Below, piece after piece: positions 21,289-33,610 of a stretch of 64,000 nucleotides of DNA (the stretch's first letter is position 1; every line of letters starts with the position of its first letter). The notes beneath the pieces were generated by a model. The model was given only the letters and a program-made list of their open reading frames with translations, was not told where the DNA came from and searched no databases. Made by a program: the position numbers and the translations under genes. Source of the stretch: Gautieria morchelliformis (taxonomy: Eukaryota > Basidiomycota > Agaricomycetes > Gomphales > Gomphaceae); contig WHVA01000210.1 in the NCBI GenBank assembly GCA_015179125.1, positions 116,624 to 180,623 on the forward strand, given 5' to 3'.

Positions 21289-24200
21289 TCAGCAGTCCTC
21301 CGGCCTCCGCACGAGCTGAGGGCTGTGTTGACCCCATTCGTGCGACAAACGAGGTTAAACTCAACGCATCCGCTCTTTCGTCCTCCGACTCCCTCTTTGT
21401 TCCGCTCACTTCCGACACAATTTCCGCATCCCCATTTACCGCATTGATCCACTCCGGTTTGACTCATTGTTTCCTCGATTCCGACTTTGTTTTGAAACAT
21501 AAACTTCCGACCCGCAACATTCCGACAATTCCGCTCCGCCTTTTCGACGGATCTTCCAACACGGCAATTTCTCAAGTCGTGGATCTGTCTATCCGTTTCG
21601 CTACTGGGGACAACCATGAAGTTACGTTTTACGTTACTCCGCTAGATGCTAGCTGTTCCGTTGTACTAGGACACAATTGGCTCACCCGATATAATCCGTC
21701 GATTAACTGGGCATTGGGTCAAATACAGTTCCGTACCCCGGATCAACTTCCGTCTATTCCGATGTCGTCCGCAAAGATGGCTCAGGCCTCTTCTGCAACT
21801 CCGCTTGTGGATTCAGTTCCACACTCCGGTCCCGCTTTAGCACCTCCATCCCTCGAAGCTCCTCGAATTGCGCTCGTCTCCGCCACCGCTTTCCGAGTAT
21901 TGCAACGGCAAGAAGATATGACCGTTTTCCAGCTTCACCTTTCCGACTCGGCTTCAGTCAAGGCTCGTTCCGCCTCGACTTCTGCTCCGGTCGACATGAG
22001 CTCAGTACCGGAAGAATATCGTGACTTCCCGGACGTGTTCAATAAGGCCAAAGCCGACAAACCTGCTGAACATCGACCTTACGATTTGAAGATAGATTTG
22101 GAAGAAGGAGCATCTCCGCCCCTTGGACCGATCTACTCCCTTTTGCAAAGTGAACTCCAGACTCTCCAAGAGTTCGCCGATGAACATCTCAACATGGGTT
22201 TTATCCGCCCTTCGCTGTCTCCGCACGGCGCTCCGGTCCTTTTCGTCAAGAAGAAGGATGGATCTCTCCACCTCTGCGTCGATTTCCGCAGACTCAATGC
22301 CCTCACTAAGAAGGACAAATATCCACTTCCGCGCATTTCCGACCTACTCGACACTCCCCGCAGGGTGAAGATCTACACCAAAATCGACCTCCGGCACGCT
22401 TATCACCTTGTCCGCATCCGCGAAGGTGACGAGTGGAAAACCACTTTCCGCACCCGCTACGGTGCTTTTGAGTGGGTTGTCATGCCTTTTGGTCTAACCA
22501 ATGCTCCCGCCGCTTTTCAGCGATTCATGAACGACGTATTTTCCGACCTCCTCGATGTATGCGTTCTAGTCTACATTGACGACATCCTCATTTATTCTGA
22601 CACACCGGAAAAACATCGGGAACATGTCCGCGAAGTACTCCGCCATCTACGCAAACACCATCTCTACACAAAAGCAGAGAAATGCGAATGGCATCGCAAC
22701 ATGGTTGAATACCTCAGCTACATCCTCTCTCCTACGGGTCTTACCATGGCAGAGGACAAGGTCAAGGCAATTCAAGAATGGCCGGAACCCTGACGTGTTA
22801 AGGATGTGCAGTCCTTCCTTGGCTTCGCCAACTTTTACCGGCGTTTCATTTATAATTTTTCCGACATTACTGTTCCGCTCACGCGTCTCACCAGGAAGGG
22901 TGCCCCATGGAATTTCACTCCGGAATGCCATTCCGCATTTGAAGCCCTCAAAGTGGCCTTCACCACGGCTCCCATACTCGGTTTCTGGATTCCTGATGCC
23001 CAACTTGTACTCGAAACCGACGCTTCCGACTACGCGCTAGCCGCCATTCTTTCCATCATTTCCCCTGACGACGGAGAAATTCATCCAATCACCTTTCATT
23101 CCCGCACCTTTTCCGCCCCGGAACTCAACTACGACGTCCACGATAAGGAACTACTTGTGATTTTCGAAGCCTTCAAAATTTGGAGACACTACCTCAAAGG
23201 TCCAACCCATCCGATCGACGTTGTAATGGATCATAAGAACCTTGAGTATTTTGCAACTACTAAGATTTTGACTCGCCGTCAAGTCCGCTGGTCTGAATAT
23301 CTCTCACAGTTCAACATGGTGATCCGCTTCTGCCCCGGAAAGCTCGGAGCAAAACCCGACGCGCTCACTAGACGTTGGGACGTCTACCCAAAAGAGGGAA
23401 GTAGCGACTATGCCAGCATTAATCCGCACAATTTCCGTCCAGTATTCTCTACTGAGCAACTGGCATCGTCCCTGCGTGCCACAGCATTGCAATTTCCGCT
23501 ACTCCGCGCCTCAATTATTATGGACACCGAGTCTCTCCATTCCGACATCCGTTCCGCACTCCGTTCCGACCCTATCTCCGCAGCCCACCTCGATGACCCC
23601 ACCAGTCCTGGATGGTCCCTCGATTCCGACGGATTTCTCCGGTACAAGTCCCGGATTTACGTTCCGGATACCAACGATCTACAACTTCACGTGCTCCAGC
23701 AAAGCCACGATCATCCGCTCTCAGGACACCAAGGCCAGAACAAAACCCTCGACATAATCCGACGTACCTATACTTGGCCCCTCCTCTGCACGATGGTCCA
23801 AGACTACTGCAAGTCATGCACCACCTGTATGCGAGCCAAGCCTCAACGTCACAAACCCTACGGCCTCCTGAAGCAACTCCCGATCCCGGAACAACCGTGG
23901 AATTCGATATCCATGGATTTCATTGAGAAACTTCCTAAGTCATCTGGCTATGATACCATTCTAGTGATCGTTGACAGCCTGACAAAGCAGTCCATCTTTA
24001 TTCTGACCTACGACACCATAACTTCCGCCCAGCTCGCACAGCTCTTCGTGCTTCACGTCTTTTCCAAGCACGGAATCCCTTCCCATGTCACTTCCGACCG
24101 TGGTTCCGAATTTGTGTCATCCTTTTTCCGCACACTCGGCAAGGCTCTCGACATGAAGCTCCACTTCACTTCCGGTTATCATCCCGAAGGAGACAGACAA

Positions 24201-24992
24201 ACGGAACGTACTAATCAGACCCTTGAGCAGTATCTCTGTGTCTATTGCAACTACCAACACAGCAATTGGTCCGACCTTCTTCCGCTCGCGGAATTTGCCT
24301 ACAACAATGCACCTTCCGCTACCACCGGAATTTCACCCTTTTACGCCAACAAGGGCTACCACCTGAATCTCGCCATCCACCCTGAACGCGACCTCGCCTC
24401 TGCAAGAGCCTGAGATTTCGTTGTGGAACTTGACGACCTTCATCAGCACCTCCGAGAGAACATTTCCGCTGCACAAAAGAGATATCAAACTTCCACCGAT
24501 CGGAAACGGCTTCCGCAACCGGCATTCGAGATTGGTGACAAAGTCTTTGTCAAAGCTGAAAACTTCCGCACCACTCACCCCTCGAAGAAGCTCTCCGAGA
24601 AATACCTTGGCCCTTACGAGATCATCGCCAAGGCCGGCAGTCGTTCTTTCACCCTCAGGCTTCCTGACAATATGCGTGCAGTACATCCGGTATTCCATGT
24701 CTCTATGCTTGAGCCAGCAGTTCCGAACACAATTCCAAATCGAGAACAACCTCCGCCTCCGCCAGTTGTCATTGACGGAGAACCGGAATATGAGATCTTG
24801 GAAATTCTCAACTCCAAGCTCGACAGAAGATACCGCTGCCAACTCCAGTACCTAGTCAAGTGGGCAGGCTATGAAAACACCGATGAAGAGACCTCGTGGA
24901 TTTCCGCCATGGAACTAGACCACGCCTCTGACCTCATCTCTGATTTCCACAAGTCTTATCCTGATAAGCCTGGCCCCATTTCCGCACCCTAG
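21286..24992 (+). pseudogene. pol: Pol of element B: PR, RT, RNase H, integrase, chromodomain
   Basis: All in one frame. The protease segment reads LIHSGLTHCFLD, where the catalytic Asp of D-S/T-G is His. RT has FGLTNAPAAFQRFMN and the catalytic YIDD. RNase H has LETDASDYALAAIL and YDVHDKELL. Integrase has the HHCC region (HPLSGH...CKSCTTC), the DDE triad (MDFIEK, TSDRGSEF, TERTNQTLEQ) and GYHPEGDRQTER. A chromodomain follows (EYEILEILNSK, QYLVKWAGYE, TSWISAMEL). Two in-frame TGA codons interrupt it, at 22791 (where PEP-R-RVKDVQ is expected) and 24411 (ARA-R-DFVVEL). Repair of those codons by readthrough is unlikely, so this copy is probably inactive. Confidence 0.93.
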
Positions 24993-25122
24993 TCATTTCC
25001 GACCTCATTTCCGACACCCATCCCTTTCTTACAGTTCTCAAATCATTGTTAAAATCCGATTAAATTTCCGTTACGCTAATTTCTGACATTTCAAGAAAAT
25101 TGTTACAAGTCACCCTGACACC

Positions 25123-26390
25123 CTACTCCTCCCTCATTGTCTCCACCTCAACCTCTTCCTCCGCTTCCGGCTCTTTTTCCGCCTCTCCTACCTCGACACT
25201 CACCAACTCCGTTTCCACCCTTTCCCTCGTTTCCGCCCTTTGGTTCGTACCCACTTCCGCCTTGTTCTCCTGCTCCTGCATGCGCACCTCCATGTGATCC
25301 CGGAGCAAGTCGTTCCGCCACCGGAATTCCCGCTTGAACTGTTCCAAAACCGTCGACATGACGGTCATTTGGTTTTGGAATGACAACAACTGTTGTTCCT
25401 GGACCACCGCCATCTCTGCAAGGAGGTTCCGGATCCCCCGTTGGGTTTTCTGGATGCCCCTCAAGGAATCGGCGATATCAAGCAAAGGAGATACCATGGA
25501 GAAGCAGTTGAGCACCGCTGTCTCCGAGTTTCCGGTCACCGGAAATCCTTCTGCGGCCTTCTTTCCGCTCGGTCCCGGTTTCGACTTGGGGGTTTCAGGC
25601 CCCTCGGTCTCGACCCTGCGCCTTTTCCTTTCCACCCTCACGGCACAACCGTCAACGACACAGCGCCTCTTCTTGTCCCGACATTGTTCGCAGGAAGTTT
25701 CCCACGGATTCTTGGACCACACGCAGTCCCGCCCCTTGGTTTCGCATGGGTCGCACGGGGCTTTCTCTTCTTCATCATCATCCCTCGTTTTCCGTTTCCT
25801 CGTAGCAGGATTTTCCGGCCCCAACTCCCGCAACTCCAGTATCCACATCATCTTCTCTTTCCGAGCCTTTTGGAACTCGTCCGCCCTCCATTTCCGCTCC
25901 GCAACGATGTTAGGCATGGGAGCACCTTCTTTCTGCTTCCCCTTGCCCTCTGGAGTCGGCATGCTTTCCGCACTGCTTTCCGCTTCTGACTCCCCCTTGG
26001 ATTCTATGACTCTCTGGCAGTTTTTCCGTGAGCTCCGGAACACCACACATGACATTTCCGACTCACCTGGGATTTCCCTGCCTTTTCCGCCGCGGCCTTG
26101 GCTTCCGCAGCTTTTTTCGCCACGTCCCGTTTCCGCTGCTCCTCGCGGAGGCGCGACTCTTCCTCATGGCATTTACGGCTCTTTTCCTCCATCTCCTTCT
26201 GCTCCTGCTCCCGACGCTCCTGTTCCTTGTGCTCTTTCTCCTTGCGCTCCTCCTCCAGACACTCCCTCTCTTTCCGCGTGGCTTCCTCGGCCTCACGCTT
26301 TTCGGCCAGTTCCTTCTGCGCAAGCATGTCAGCAAAATGTTGCTTCATCTCAGCGCTGGTCATTTTGGAGAAGTCGACTGGAGTGCTCAT
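25123..26390 (-). CDS. Antisense Zn2Cys6 / coiled-coil gene of element B
   Basis: Exon 1 26390-26067, intron 26066-26014 (GTGAGT...CTGCCAG, 53 nt), exon 2 26013-25123; 404 residues, no interruption. The N terminus is a highly charged coiled coil (MKQHFADMLAQKELAEKREAEE, residues 1-100). Residues around 190-225 hold CDPCETKGRDC and, 10 residues on, CEQCRDKKRRC. This is CX2CX6C-X10-CX2CX6C, fitting the GAL4 consensus, flanked by basic stretches (RVERKRRRVE). A second helical region follows (LLDIADSLRGIQKTQRGIRN) and a Glu-rich tail. It lies convergent to pol, between the chromodomain and the 3' LTR. The intact frame contrasts with the broken gag-pol. It may be a regulator of the element or of host transcription; this is inference. 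Confidence 0.82.
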
Positions 26391-26512
26391 GGTGGATCAA
26401 AAAAAAGACGCGTCTTGTTTCCCACCTATCTTTCGAACTCCGACACGTTTGTTCACAGGTCACGTGATTCCGACTTGTGGTCTCGCGGGGCTCGACCTTA
26501 GAAGGGAGATAC

Positions 26513-27202
26513 TGTTACGACCGTTCATTTCCGACTTCCGACCCTCAGTTCCGCCACACCTTCTGCCCCTCCGATATTTCCGCAGCACCTTCCGCCCCTC
26601 CGTTATTTCCGACATTCTGCCCCTTGTACATTTCCCTTGTTCTTTTGACTCTATTACTCGGACCCACCGGACCCTTTTCATCGTTCATCAAGACCATATA
26701 TCCGGTCACCCTTGTAGTTCGTTGTCAGATATATTTTCCCGACCCCTTGTTCTTTGCCATTGTTCTACCTTACCCTGAACCCCCCTTGTAGTCCCATTGT
26801 TCCCAATAGTTAGTTCCCACGCATTGTCTACTCGACTTCCGTTTCCTCCGGAATTTGCTTAGTACCATATCATTACCTGTTGTCTCAGCTCTTTGTATAA
26901 AACCCCCTCATGTATGTCTGTTATTCTGCAATCAGATAATCACCTTCAATACTTGATTTCCTTCGTTCCACCTCCTGTTCTTAGCACAGCGAGTCTAGCA
27001 AGATCTCAGTCTCTCCACCTTCCGTCTTCCGCCTTCCGCCTCAGTTCCGACTCAAGTTCCAACCAAACCTTTGGTTCAGTACTTTCCGACTTCCGACTCA
27101 GTTCCGAAATACTTAGGACGATAGTTCATTGGGGGCGCAACCTACAAGTTGAAGCCGCTGTCCTTTCCAGTTCTGACTTAGCAGAAATCTCGATACGTAA
27201 CA
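26513..27202 (+). repeat. 3' LTR of element B
   Basis: 690 bp, TGTTACGACC...ATACGTAACA, preceded by the purine tract AGAAGGGAGATAC and followed by the CTGAG duplication. It carries the same TATA box and AATCAGATAAT as the 5' LTR. Confidence 0.93.
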
Positions 27203-28527
27203 CTGAGGGTAGGCGAAAGGAAAGGGATAATAGGGGTTCCATGGGAACCCTGATTGCGGCCAAGGCCCTCCACCAAAGGGTGGAGGTGGGCCAGGAGGTC
27301 CGGGGGGCCCGGGTGGTCCGGGAGGCCCGATCGGAGGTACTCCGAAATGGGGAAATGGTGGCCCGAGAGGTGGTGGAGGAGGCGGTGCAGGCCTGCCAGG
27401 TGGGGCAGGAATCTGTGCCGGGGGTTGCTGCGGGGGAGGTCGTCCTGCGAAGGGGAGAGGCTGTCCCGCGAATGGAAAAGGCGCAGGCCCGCCAGGTGGG
27501 GCAGGAATCTGTGCCGGAGGGTGTTGTGGGGAGGTTGTCCTGCGAAGGGGAGATGTTGTCCCGCGAATGGAAGAGGCACAGGCCCGCCAGGTGGGGCAGG
27601 AATCTGGGCTGGAGGTTGGTACAGGGGAGGTTGTCCCACAAACGGGTGAGGTTGTCCTGCGAATAGAGGTGGGGCACTACCGAAAGGTAAAGCATTCGGG
27701 TCATAATAGGGTACGCCAGTAACGGGATAGCCAAGATTTTGCTCAGGCGCAGGGTCAGCGTGATGTTCCTGGTCCGCCACAGGTGCCTCGCAAGGGGGAG
27801 TGGGTTGAGAGCTGGCTCGAGTATGGTCACTATGTATTGAATGGTGAAGACTGCGAAGAGCCTGCGAAGAGTGTGAGGAAGCATGTGAGTGATGCGAATG
27901 AGATGAAGAATTGTGCGAAGCGGGTGTGCGAGCCCAAGATTCTACGTGTACAGGAGTGGTTTGCCTAGAATTGAGAGGAGATATAGGCTGGGGGTTAAGA
28001 GGACGCTGGGCATAGTGCACATCGAGAAAGGGGTTCGGAGTATGACTAGGCGAAGCAGGTGGCAAGTGGGGTCGTGCGAAGGCCGATTGTAATCGGAGTC
28101 CTGAAGTACTGACAATCTGAGGAAGCCTAGAAGGATAAGGCCCTTGAAATGTGCTAGGGTCCTGTAGGCGACCACTGGGCGAATTAGGGGCAAGTAAGCG
28201 GTGTAAAGAATTGGCACTGGGTCGATGACTAGATGTGGGGGTGTTGGCTGAGAGTGGTCGCTGAGGGGAGAAGTGTTGTTCGCCTGGAGTCAGCTGCTGT
28301 TGAACGTCAAAATGAGGCGGAGATGCGTGTTCGGGGACCGGATGATGTGGTGTAGGCTGAGATGCAGACATGGCGACGAGGCGGGAGAAAGGGATGATGT
28401 CCTCTGTGGGATTTTGTGAAGGGAACGAGGCGGAAGCTGTTCGCCTCTGGAGTGGTGCTGGGGTCGGAACCGGACCTGTCGAGCGAGTTCTATGGACGAC
28501 AGGGTTTTCTTGTTGTGTAGATGACAT
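27203..28527 (-). pseudogene. Gag of element A, N-terminal half
   Basis: It begins MSSTQQENPVVHRTRSTGP, 32 nt after the end of the 5' LTR. It is a long proline/serine-rich disordered region (SQPTPHHPVPEHASPP, HNSSSHSHHSHASSHSSQ) ending in collagen-like PPGPPGPPGPP repeats. A one-base shift near 27525 splits it into two frames; the second frame leads to NPYYPFPFAYPQ at the insertion point of element B. The full gag would be about 738 residues. Confidence 0.8.
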
Positions 28528-28558
28528 GAAAAAAATAGGGTAATGCTTTGACTGTAGC

Positions 28559-29212
28559 TGTTAGTTCAATTATACTGTCAAGATTGGTTTTTAGGCGTTA
28601 ATATCGTGTATTAGTGAACACAGCGAATGCCCGAATAACTTGTGTGAATAAGTATGCCGTTCGGCGAATAGGTGAACCGATGAATGTTCACGAAACAAGA
28701 GGGTTGCCCGAACAGGGATTGCCCTACCTACAGTCATAGCGAAATAGCTCGCAGCACTTGACGACGTAACGTACAAGATATCACGGAAGGGCTGTCTAAG
28801 TTTCGATGGTCGCTTCGCTGGCAAAGGTGCTCCTTCAGAGCCCTTCGCCAACAGCACAGAAGATAGTTCGAAGGCTAAGGTAATGAAGATGAAGTATGAG
28901 AACTCACCAGTGATGCCTAAGTCCTTGGCTGGTTGAAGATAGAAATCTTCAAGGAGAGGCTCAAGACGATGATCACAGCGAGGTCAAGTTTGCACAAGAT
29001 GGACGACGTATGATAATTGAACTGGGGAATATACATGCGAATGTAAACTACTTATATCGAATGCTCGTAGGGCATCAGCGAATAGGAAAGAGGCCGTCAC
29101 AGGTCAGGGTTGGATTGGGGTGCGCAGTCATGATACTAGGTAGATGGAATAAACATACAATAGAGTGAGGGAAGAATGCGAATATGAAACGGCAGAGAGT
29201 AAAGGGGGTGAA
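28559..29212 (-). repeat. 5' LTR of element A, inner part
   Basis: In minus orientation the LTR ends ...GAACTAACA at 28559. After two bases follows TACAGTCAAAGC (28556-28545). It matches 11 of 12 positions of TACAGTCATAGC on the plus strand at 28729-28740, so it is complementary to that part of the LTR transcript, a weaker self-priming signal. Outer LTR sequence continues at 35448 after nested element C. Confidence 0.6.
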
Positions 29213-29425
29213 TGTAAGGGCAACCCTGACTAGTTGTGGAGATCACACTACCACACAACTGACAAGGGGAAATCCAAAGTATGTATAAATGAACGGAGTA
29301 TACAAGAGAGGGGATTCTCACCTGACAAGGGGAAATCCAAAGAGAAAAGTTTAAGGACCCCCCAATGTCAGCGAGCCCGTATTATACTACGCTGCGCAGC
29401 CAGGGACAACACTTGGCACCCGCCA

Positions 29426-32400
29426 TCAACCCTGCATCCCCCTGACCCTTGATCGACCCTTGATGCCATCTATTATGCGAGTCGCTTGATTTCCGACACT
29501 GTTCCGGGAGTGGAAGTCGGAAATTGGAGTGGAACTGGCAAGGCGAACAGAACTGGTGGAAGTTCTCCCAGAAGCGGAACCATTTCCGAAAGCGGAGGCG
29601 GAGATGGAATCAGAACCGGAAGCGGAGTTGGAAATGAAGTCGGAACTGGGTGTGGTGTCGGAACTGGAAATGGAAAACAGGGTGTCCCCTGACATCACCC
29701 CCCCTCTAGCGTGCTGCGTCCTCGAAGCACGGGACACGAGGGATTGAAATGCCAGCGAGCGGATTCGGCGGGGGGCACCGGGATGCGTCCTATAGAACTC
29801 ACAGAGTTTGTCTGGAGCGGAAACATCTTGCTCCGGGACCCACGAATTCTCTTCGTACCCATACCCTTCCCATTTCACGAGGAATTGGAGTCGTCCTCGC
29901 ACAAACCGGCTGTCCAGGATCCGTTCCACCACATAGTGCTCTTCCCCATCTACAATTTCCGGCGTAGGTGGCGGATGAGCCTTCCGACCTGGAATTGGGT
30001 CTTCAAGCATAGGGAGTAAGTTCACCACGTTGAAGACGGGGTGGAGGCGTGACATGGACATCGGAAGTCAGAGGCGGTATGCATTCCGTCCAACCCTCCG
30101 CGTCACTGTGAAGGGCCCAAGGTAGCAGTGGGAAAGCTTCTGCGAAGGGCGTGTGGTGCGGATGTCACTTGCATCTAGGTACACCTTGTCTCCAACTTGG
30201 TACTCCGGGGCAGGAACCCGGCGTTGGTTGTAGTACCTTGCCATGTCATCCTTGGCCTTCGCAAGGGCCGACTTGGCTTCCGAAAGGGTGGAGTCCATGC
30301 GGTCTCGGAACTCATTGACCGTCTCGAGTTGGGACTCTGCCTGGCGTGGTTCGAAGCCCATCCGCGGGTGTCGTCCGGAGTCGAGCATGAAGGGAGTCTG
30401 TTGTGTGGCGGAATGGACATGGTTGTTGTATTGGAATTCCGCCAGCGGAAGTAATTCATCCCAGTCATCCTGCCTCTCATTGACAAAGAGGCGGAGATAT
30501 TGCTCCAACTCCTGATTGACCTGTTCCGTCTGTCCGTCACCCTGCGGATGGTACGCTGTGGTGGTAGCCAGCTTTATGCCGAGCAGTCGGTAGAGCTCCC
30601 GAGTCAGTTCCGTGACAAACTGCGGACCTCGGTCGGAAACAACTTGCTTCGGGAGCCCATGCAACTTCCAGACATGTGCAAGGAACAGGCGGGCCGCTCC
30701 GAGGGCTGTGATCGTCGTGTGCGTCGGAATGAAGTGGGACACCTTGCTTACTGAATCCACGACGTTCATGATCGCATCGTAGCCATGAGACTCTGGGAGT
30801 TCAACGATGAAGTCGACACTGATGGTGTCCCAGCGGGACTTGGGAATCGGAAGCGGAACAAGTTCTCCGATGGGCGGATGTCGTTGCGCTTTGGTTCGGA
30901 GACAAAGGTCACACGTCTTCACGTACTGTCCGATGTAGCGGGACATCTGAGGCCACCAGTAATTCCGAGCCACTAACTCCAGCATCTTCCACCTGCCAGC
31001 ATGCCCAGCGACCCGTGTGTCATGGTGCTGGGACACGATGCGACGGCGGAGGTCTGCCCCACCTGGAACATAGACCTTGCCTCTGAAGTGGAGCAGTCCA
31101 TCACGTTCCGACCATTCTGCTGCCCGTACAGACCGTGAGTGCCCTTTCCGGAGTTCCTCCACTGCCTTCACCACCGACTCCTCCTTCTCTCCATTCCGGT
31201 ACTGCCTCCGGACATCCCGGAGCATTTCCGCTTCCGCCCCAACTGCAGTCACTCCTTCTAGGGCACGGATTGCAAAGAGACTTGGGGGGAGCAGTGTCAT
31301 ATCCGCGTTGTCTCCACTTCCGCTTCCATGATCTGCGCGGCGGGATAGGGCATCGGGCTTTCCCATGGTGCGGCCGGGGCGGTGGTGGAGCATGAAGTCA
31401 AACCGGGACAGGTGTAGGGACCACCGTGCTTGTCGTCGGTTTAGCTTCTTAGACGTGCGGAAATACTCGAGGTTCTTGTGGTCTGTCCAGATCTCAAAAG
31501 GGCATAGAGCACCCTCGAGGAAGTGTCGCCACTCCTCCAGCGCTCGGATGATTGCCAGCATCTCCTTGTCATGGATCTCATAGTTCCGCTCGACCGGACT
31601 AAGGCTCTTAGAGAAGAAGGCAATCGGATGCCACCCCCCATCATCTTCCGATGACTGCTGTGACAAGACCGCTCCGGTAGCTGCGTCGGAAGAATCCGCC
31701 TCGACTCGATAAGGGCGAGAGTCGTCGGGAGAGATCAGGACCGGGGCGGAAGTGATCAGCTCCCTGAGTTTGTCAAAGGAAGCCTGTTCCGGCTCTCCCC
31801 ACCGCCATCCAACCTCCTTCTTGGTGAGGTCGAAGAGGACACGGGCGTGGCAGGAGAAGTCCCTGATGAACCGCCGGTAGAAATTGACAAACCCAACGAA
31901 GGACTGGACCTCCTTCTTGTTTCGCGGCACGGCCAGTCCGATACACCGGAAACTTTGACGGGGTCCATTTCCACCTTTCCTTCCGACACAATCACCCCAA
32001 GATACTCTATCCGTGTCCGCTCAAATTCGCACTTTTCCGGCTTGAGACACAGGTTGTACTCCCGGAGCCGTTCCAGCACTCTCCGCACGACTTCCCGATG
32101 TTCGGACATTGTTTTTGTGAAGATGAGGATGTCATCGAGGTAGACGCAGACAACCCCTTCTGCTATCATGTCGCGGAAAATGTCATTCATCATCATCTGG
32201 AACGTGGCGGGACTGTTGGTGAGGCCAAAGAACATGACCTGTGGCTCAAAGAGTCCTCGGTTGGTGCGGAATGCGGCCTTCCATCGTCTCCCTCCCAGAT
32301 CCGGACATTGTTGAAGCCCCAGCAGACATCCAGCTTAGCGAAGTACCTCGCCCCGCGGAGTTGTGTGATCAGTTCGGAAATGAGTGGAATGGGGTACCGG

Positions 32401-33610
32401 TTCTTGATCGTGATCGCATTCAAGGCCCGGTAGTCCTGCACAAGTCTGAGCGAGCCGTCCTTCTTCTTGATGAAGAACACCGGAGATGCCATGGGTGACT
32501 TGGAGGGGCGGATCCTCCTTGTACGGAGGTTTTCCGCAAGGAATGCACCAAGCTCTACCTGCTCCTTGGGTAACAGCGGGTAGACTTTGCAGTTGGTGGG
32601 CTTTGACCCAGGCTCCAACTCGATGGCGTGGTCCCACAGCTTCCGTGGAGGCAGGGTATCAAACGACTCCTTGGAAAAGACGTCCTCGAACTCTCGCAGG
32701 TACTCCGGAATTTCCGCCTCTACTCTATCATGCCTTTTGGAGGCTTCAGCAAGGCGTTGCGAAATATTTCCGGTGGCGCGGATTTGTTCCACTTCCGGCG
32801 GAAGGTTTACGTACAGCAAGCGCTCCCCTTCCGCCAGAATGTCTTCCGGGCCGAGTCGGATGACGTCGGAATCGGAATCGGAATCGGAAGTGGGATCCGG
32901 TTCAAATTCCGCTTCCGAGGCTTCTTCTGCAAGCAGTGGATGGGGGCCAGAACGACATGTCTGTATGAGCCGTTCGGTCTTCCGCTGCTCCTGGCGCTCC
33001 TTCCGCGCTTCCGACCTGCACATGTGACACTTGGCTGGACATTGACTCATCAGTACCTTCCGCGTCTTCCAATTGATCTCCGGGTTGTGCTCCTGAAGCC
33101 AGGTAAACCCGAGGATGATGTCCTGCTTCCCCAGGCTGGTGACTGCGAAGGAAGTGCGTTCTGAGTGTCCATCGTAGCGGAGAATTGTGTCTACTATCTC
33201 CATGATGGACCCTGCCTCATTGGGGCTTCCATCCACATTGAACACCGGGATTGCATGTTGCAACTTCCGCGTGGTCAGTCGGTTCCGTTCCACATAGCCC
33301 CGATCCATAAACTGACCAGTGGCCCCACAATCGACAAGGGCGGGTCCGGATTTGACTTCCGCCGTATCTGTCGTCTGGATCTGCACCTTAATGACTAGTG
33401 ACTTGGGGCCAGGGGTGGCAGCAACAACATAGCGCTTCGGAAGGCGTCTCTCCCAAGGGCGGATGCGGGATGGATGGGGTGTCGGATTTGGTTTTTGTGT
33501 GACTTTATCCGGTGGGTCTGTACGAAGTGAGGGGTGTGGGGGCTTTCATTCTCTACTTCAAGACAGGCAAACCGGTTATGTACAGGCAGCAGGGGCACAC
33601 ATCTCACCCG
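29426..33610 (-). pseudogene. pol: Pol of element C
   Basis: Protease PALVDCGATGQFMD (33330 region); RT split by one-base deletions near 32285 and 31920, with catalytic VYLDD in between (FFGLTNSPATFQMMMN); RNase H (VEADSSDAATGAVLSQ, EIHDKEMLAI); integrase (HDTRVAGHAGRWKM...CDLCLRTKAQRH, VDFIVELPES, VSDRGPQFV, TEQVNQELEQYL); TGA at 30068 after NAYRL; then a chromodomain (EHYVVERILDSRF, FLVKWEGYGYEENSW). The frame runs into the 3' LTR before stopping. Confidence 0.92.

Larger units (their letters stand above)
19143..27202 (+). mobile_element. Element B, complete Ty3/gypsy chromovirus
   Basis: LTRs at 19143-19861 and 26513-27202 (TGTTACGACC...ATACGTAACA), perfect 5-bp duplication CTGAG (19138-19142, 27203-27207), self-complementary primer-binding site, gag, pol with protease-RT-RNase H-integrase-chromodomain, an antisense two-exon gene, and a polypurine tract AGAAGGGAGATAC before the 3' LTR. 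It is inserted in the gag of element A. The copy is decayed by one frameshift in gag, one TGA in gag, two TGAs in pol, and a protease active-site change. Confidence 0.95.

Noticed and set aside
20300-21418. 372-codon minus-strand frame
   Set aside because: Shadow of the gag of element B. No motif, and conserved gag text is on the other strand.
25334-26467. 377-codon plus-strand frame
   Set aside because: Shadow opposite the spliced Zn2Cys6 gene, which has motifs, splice sites and helical composition.
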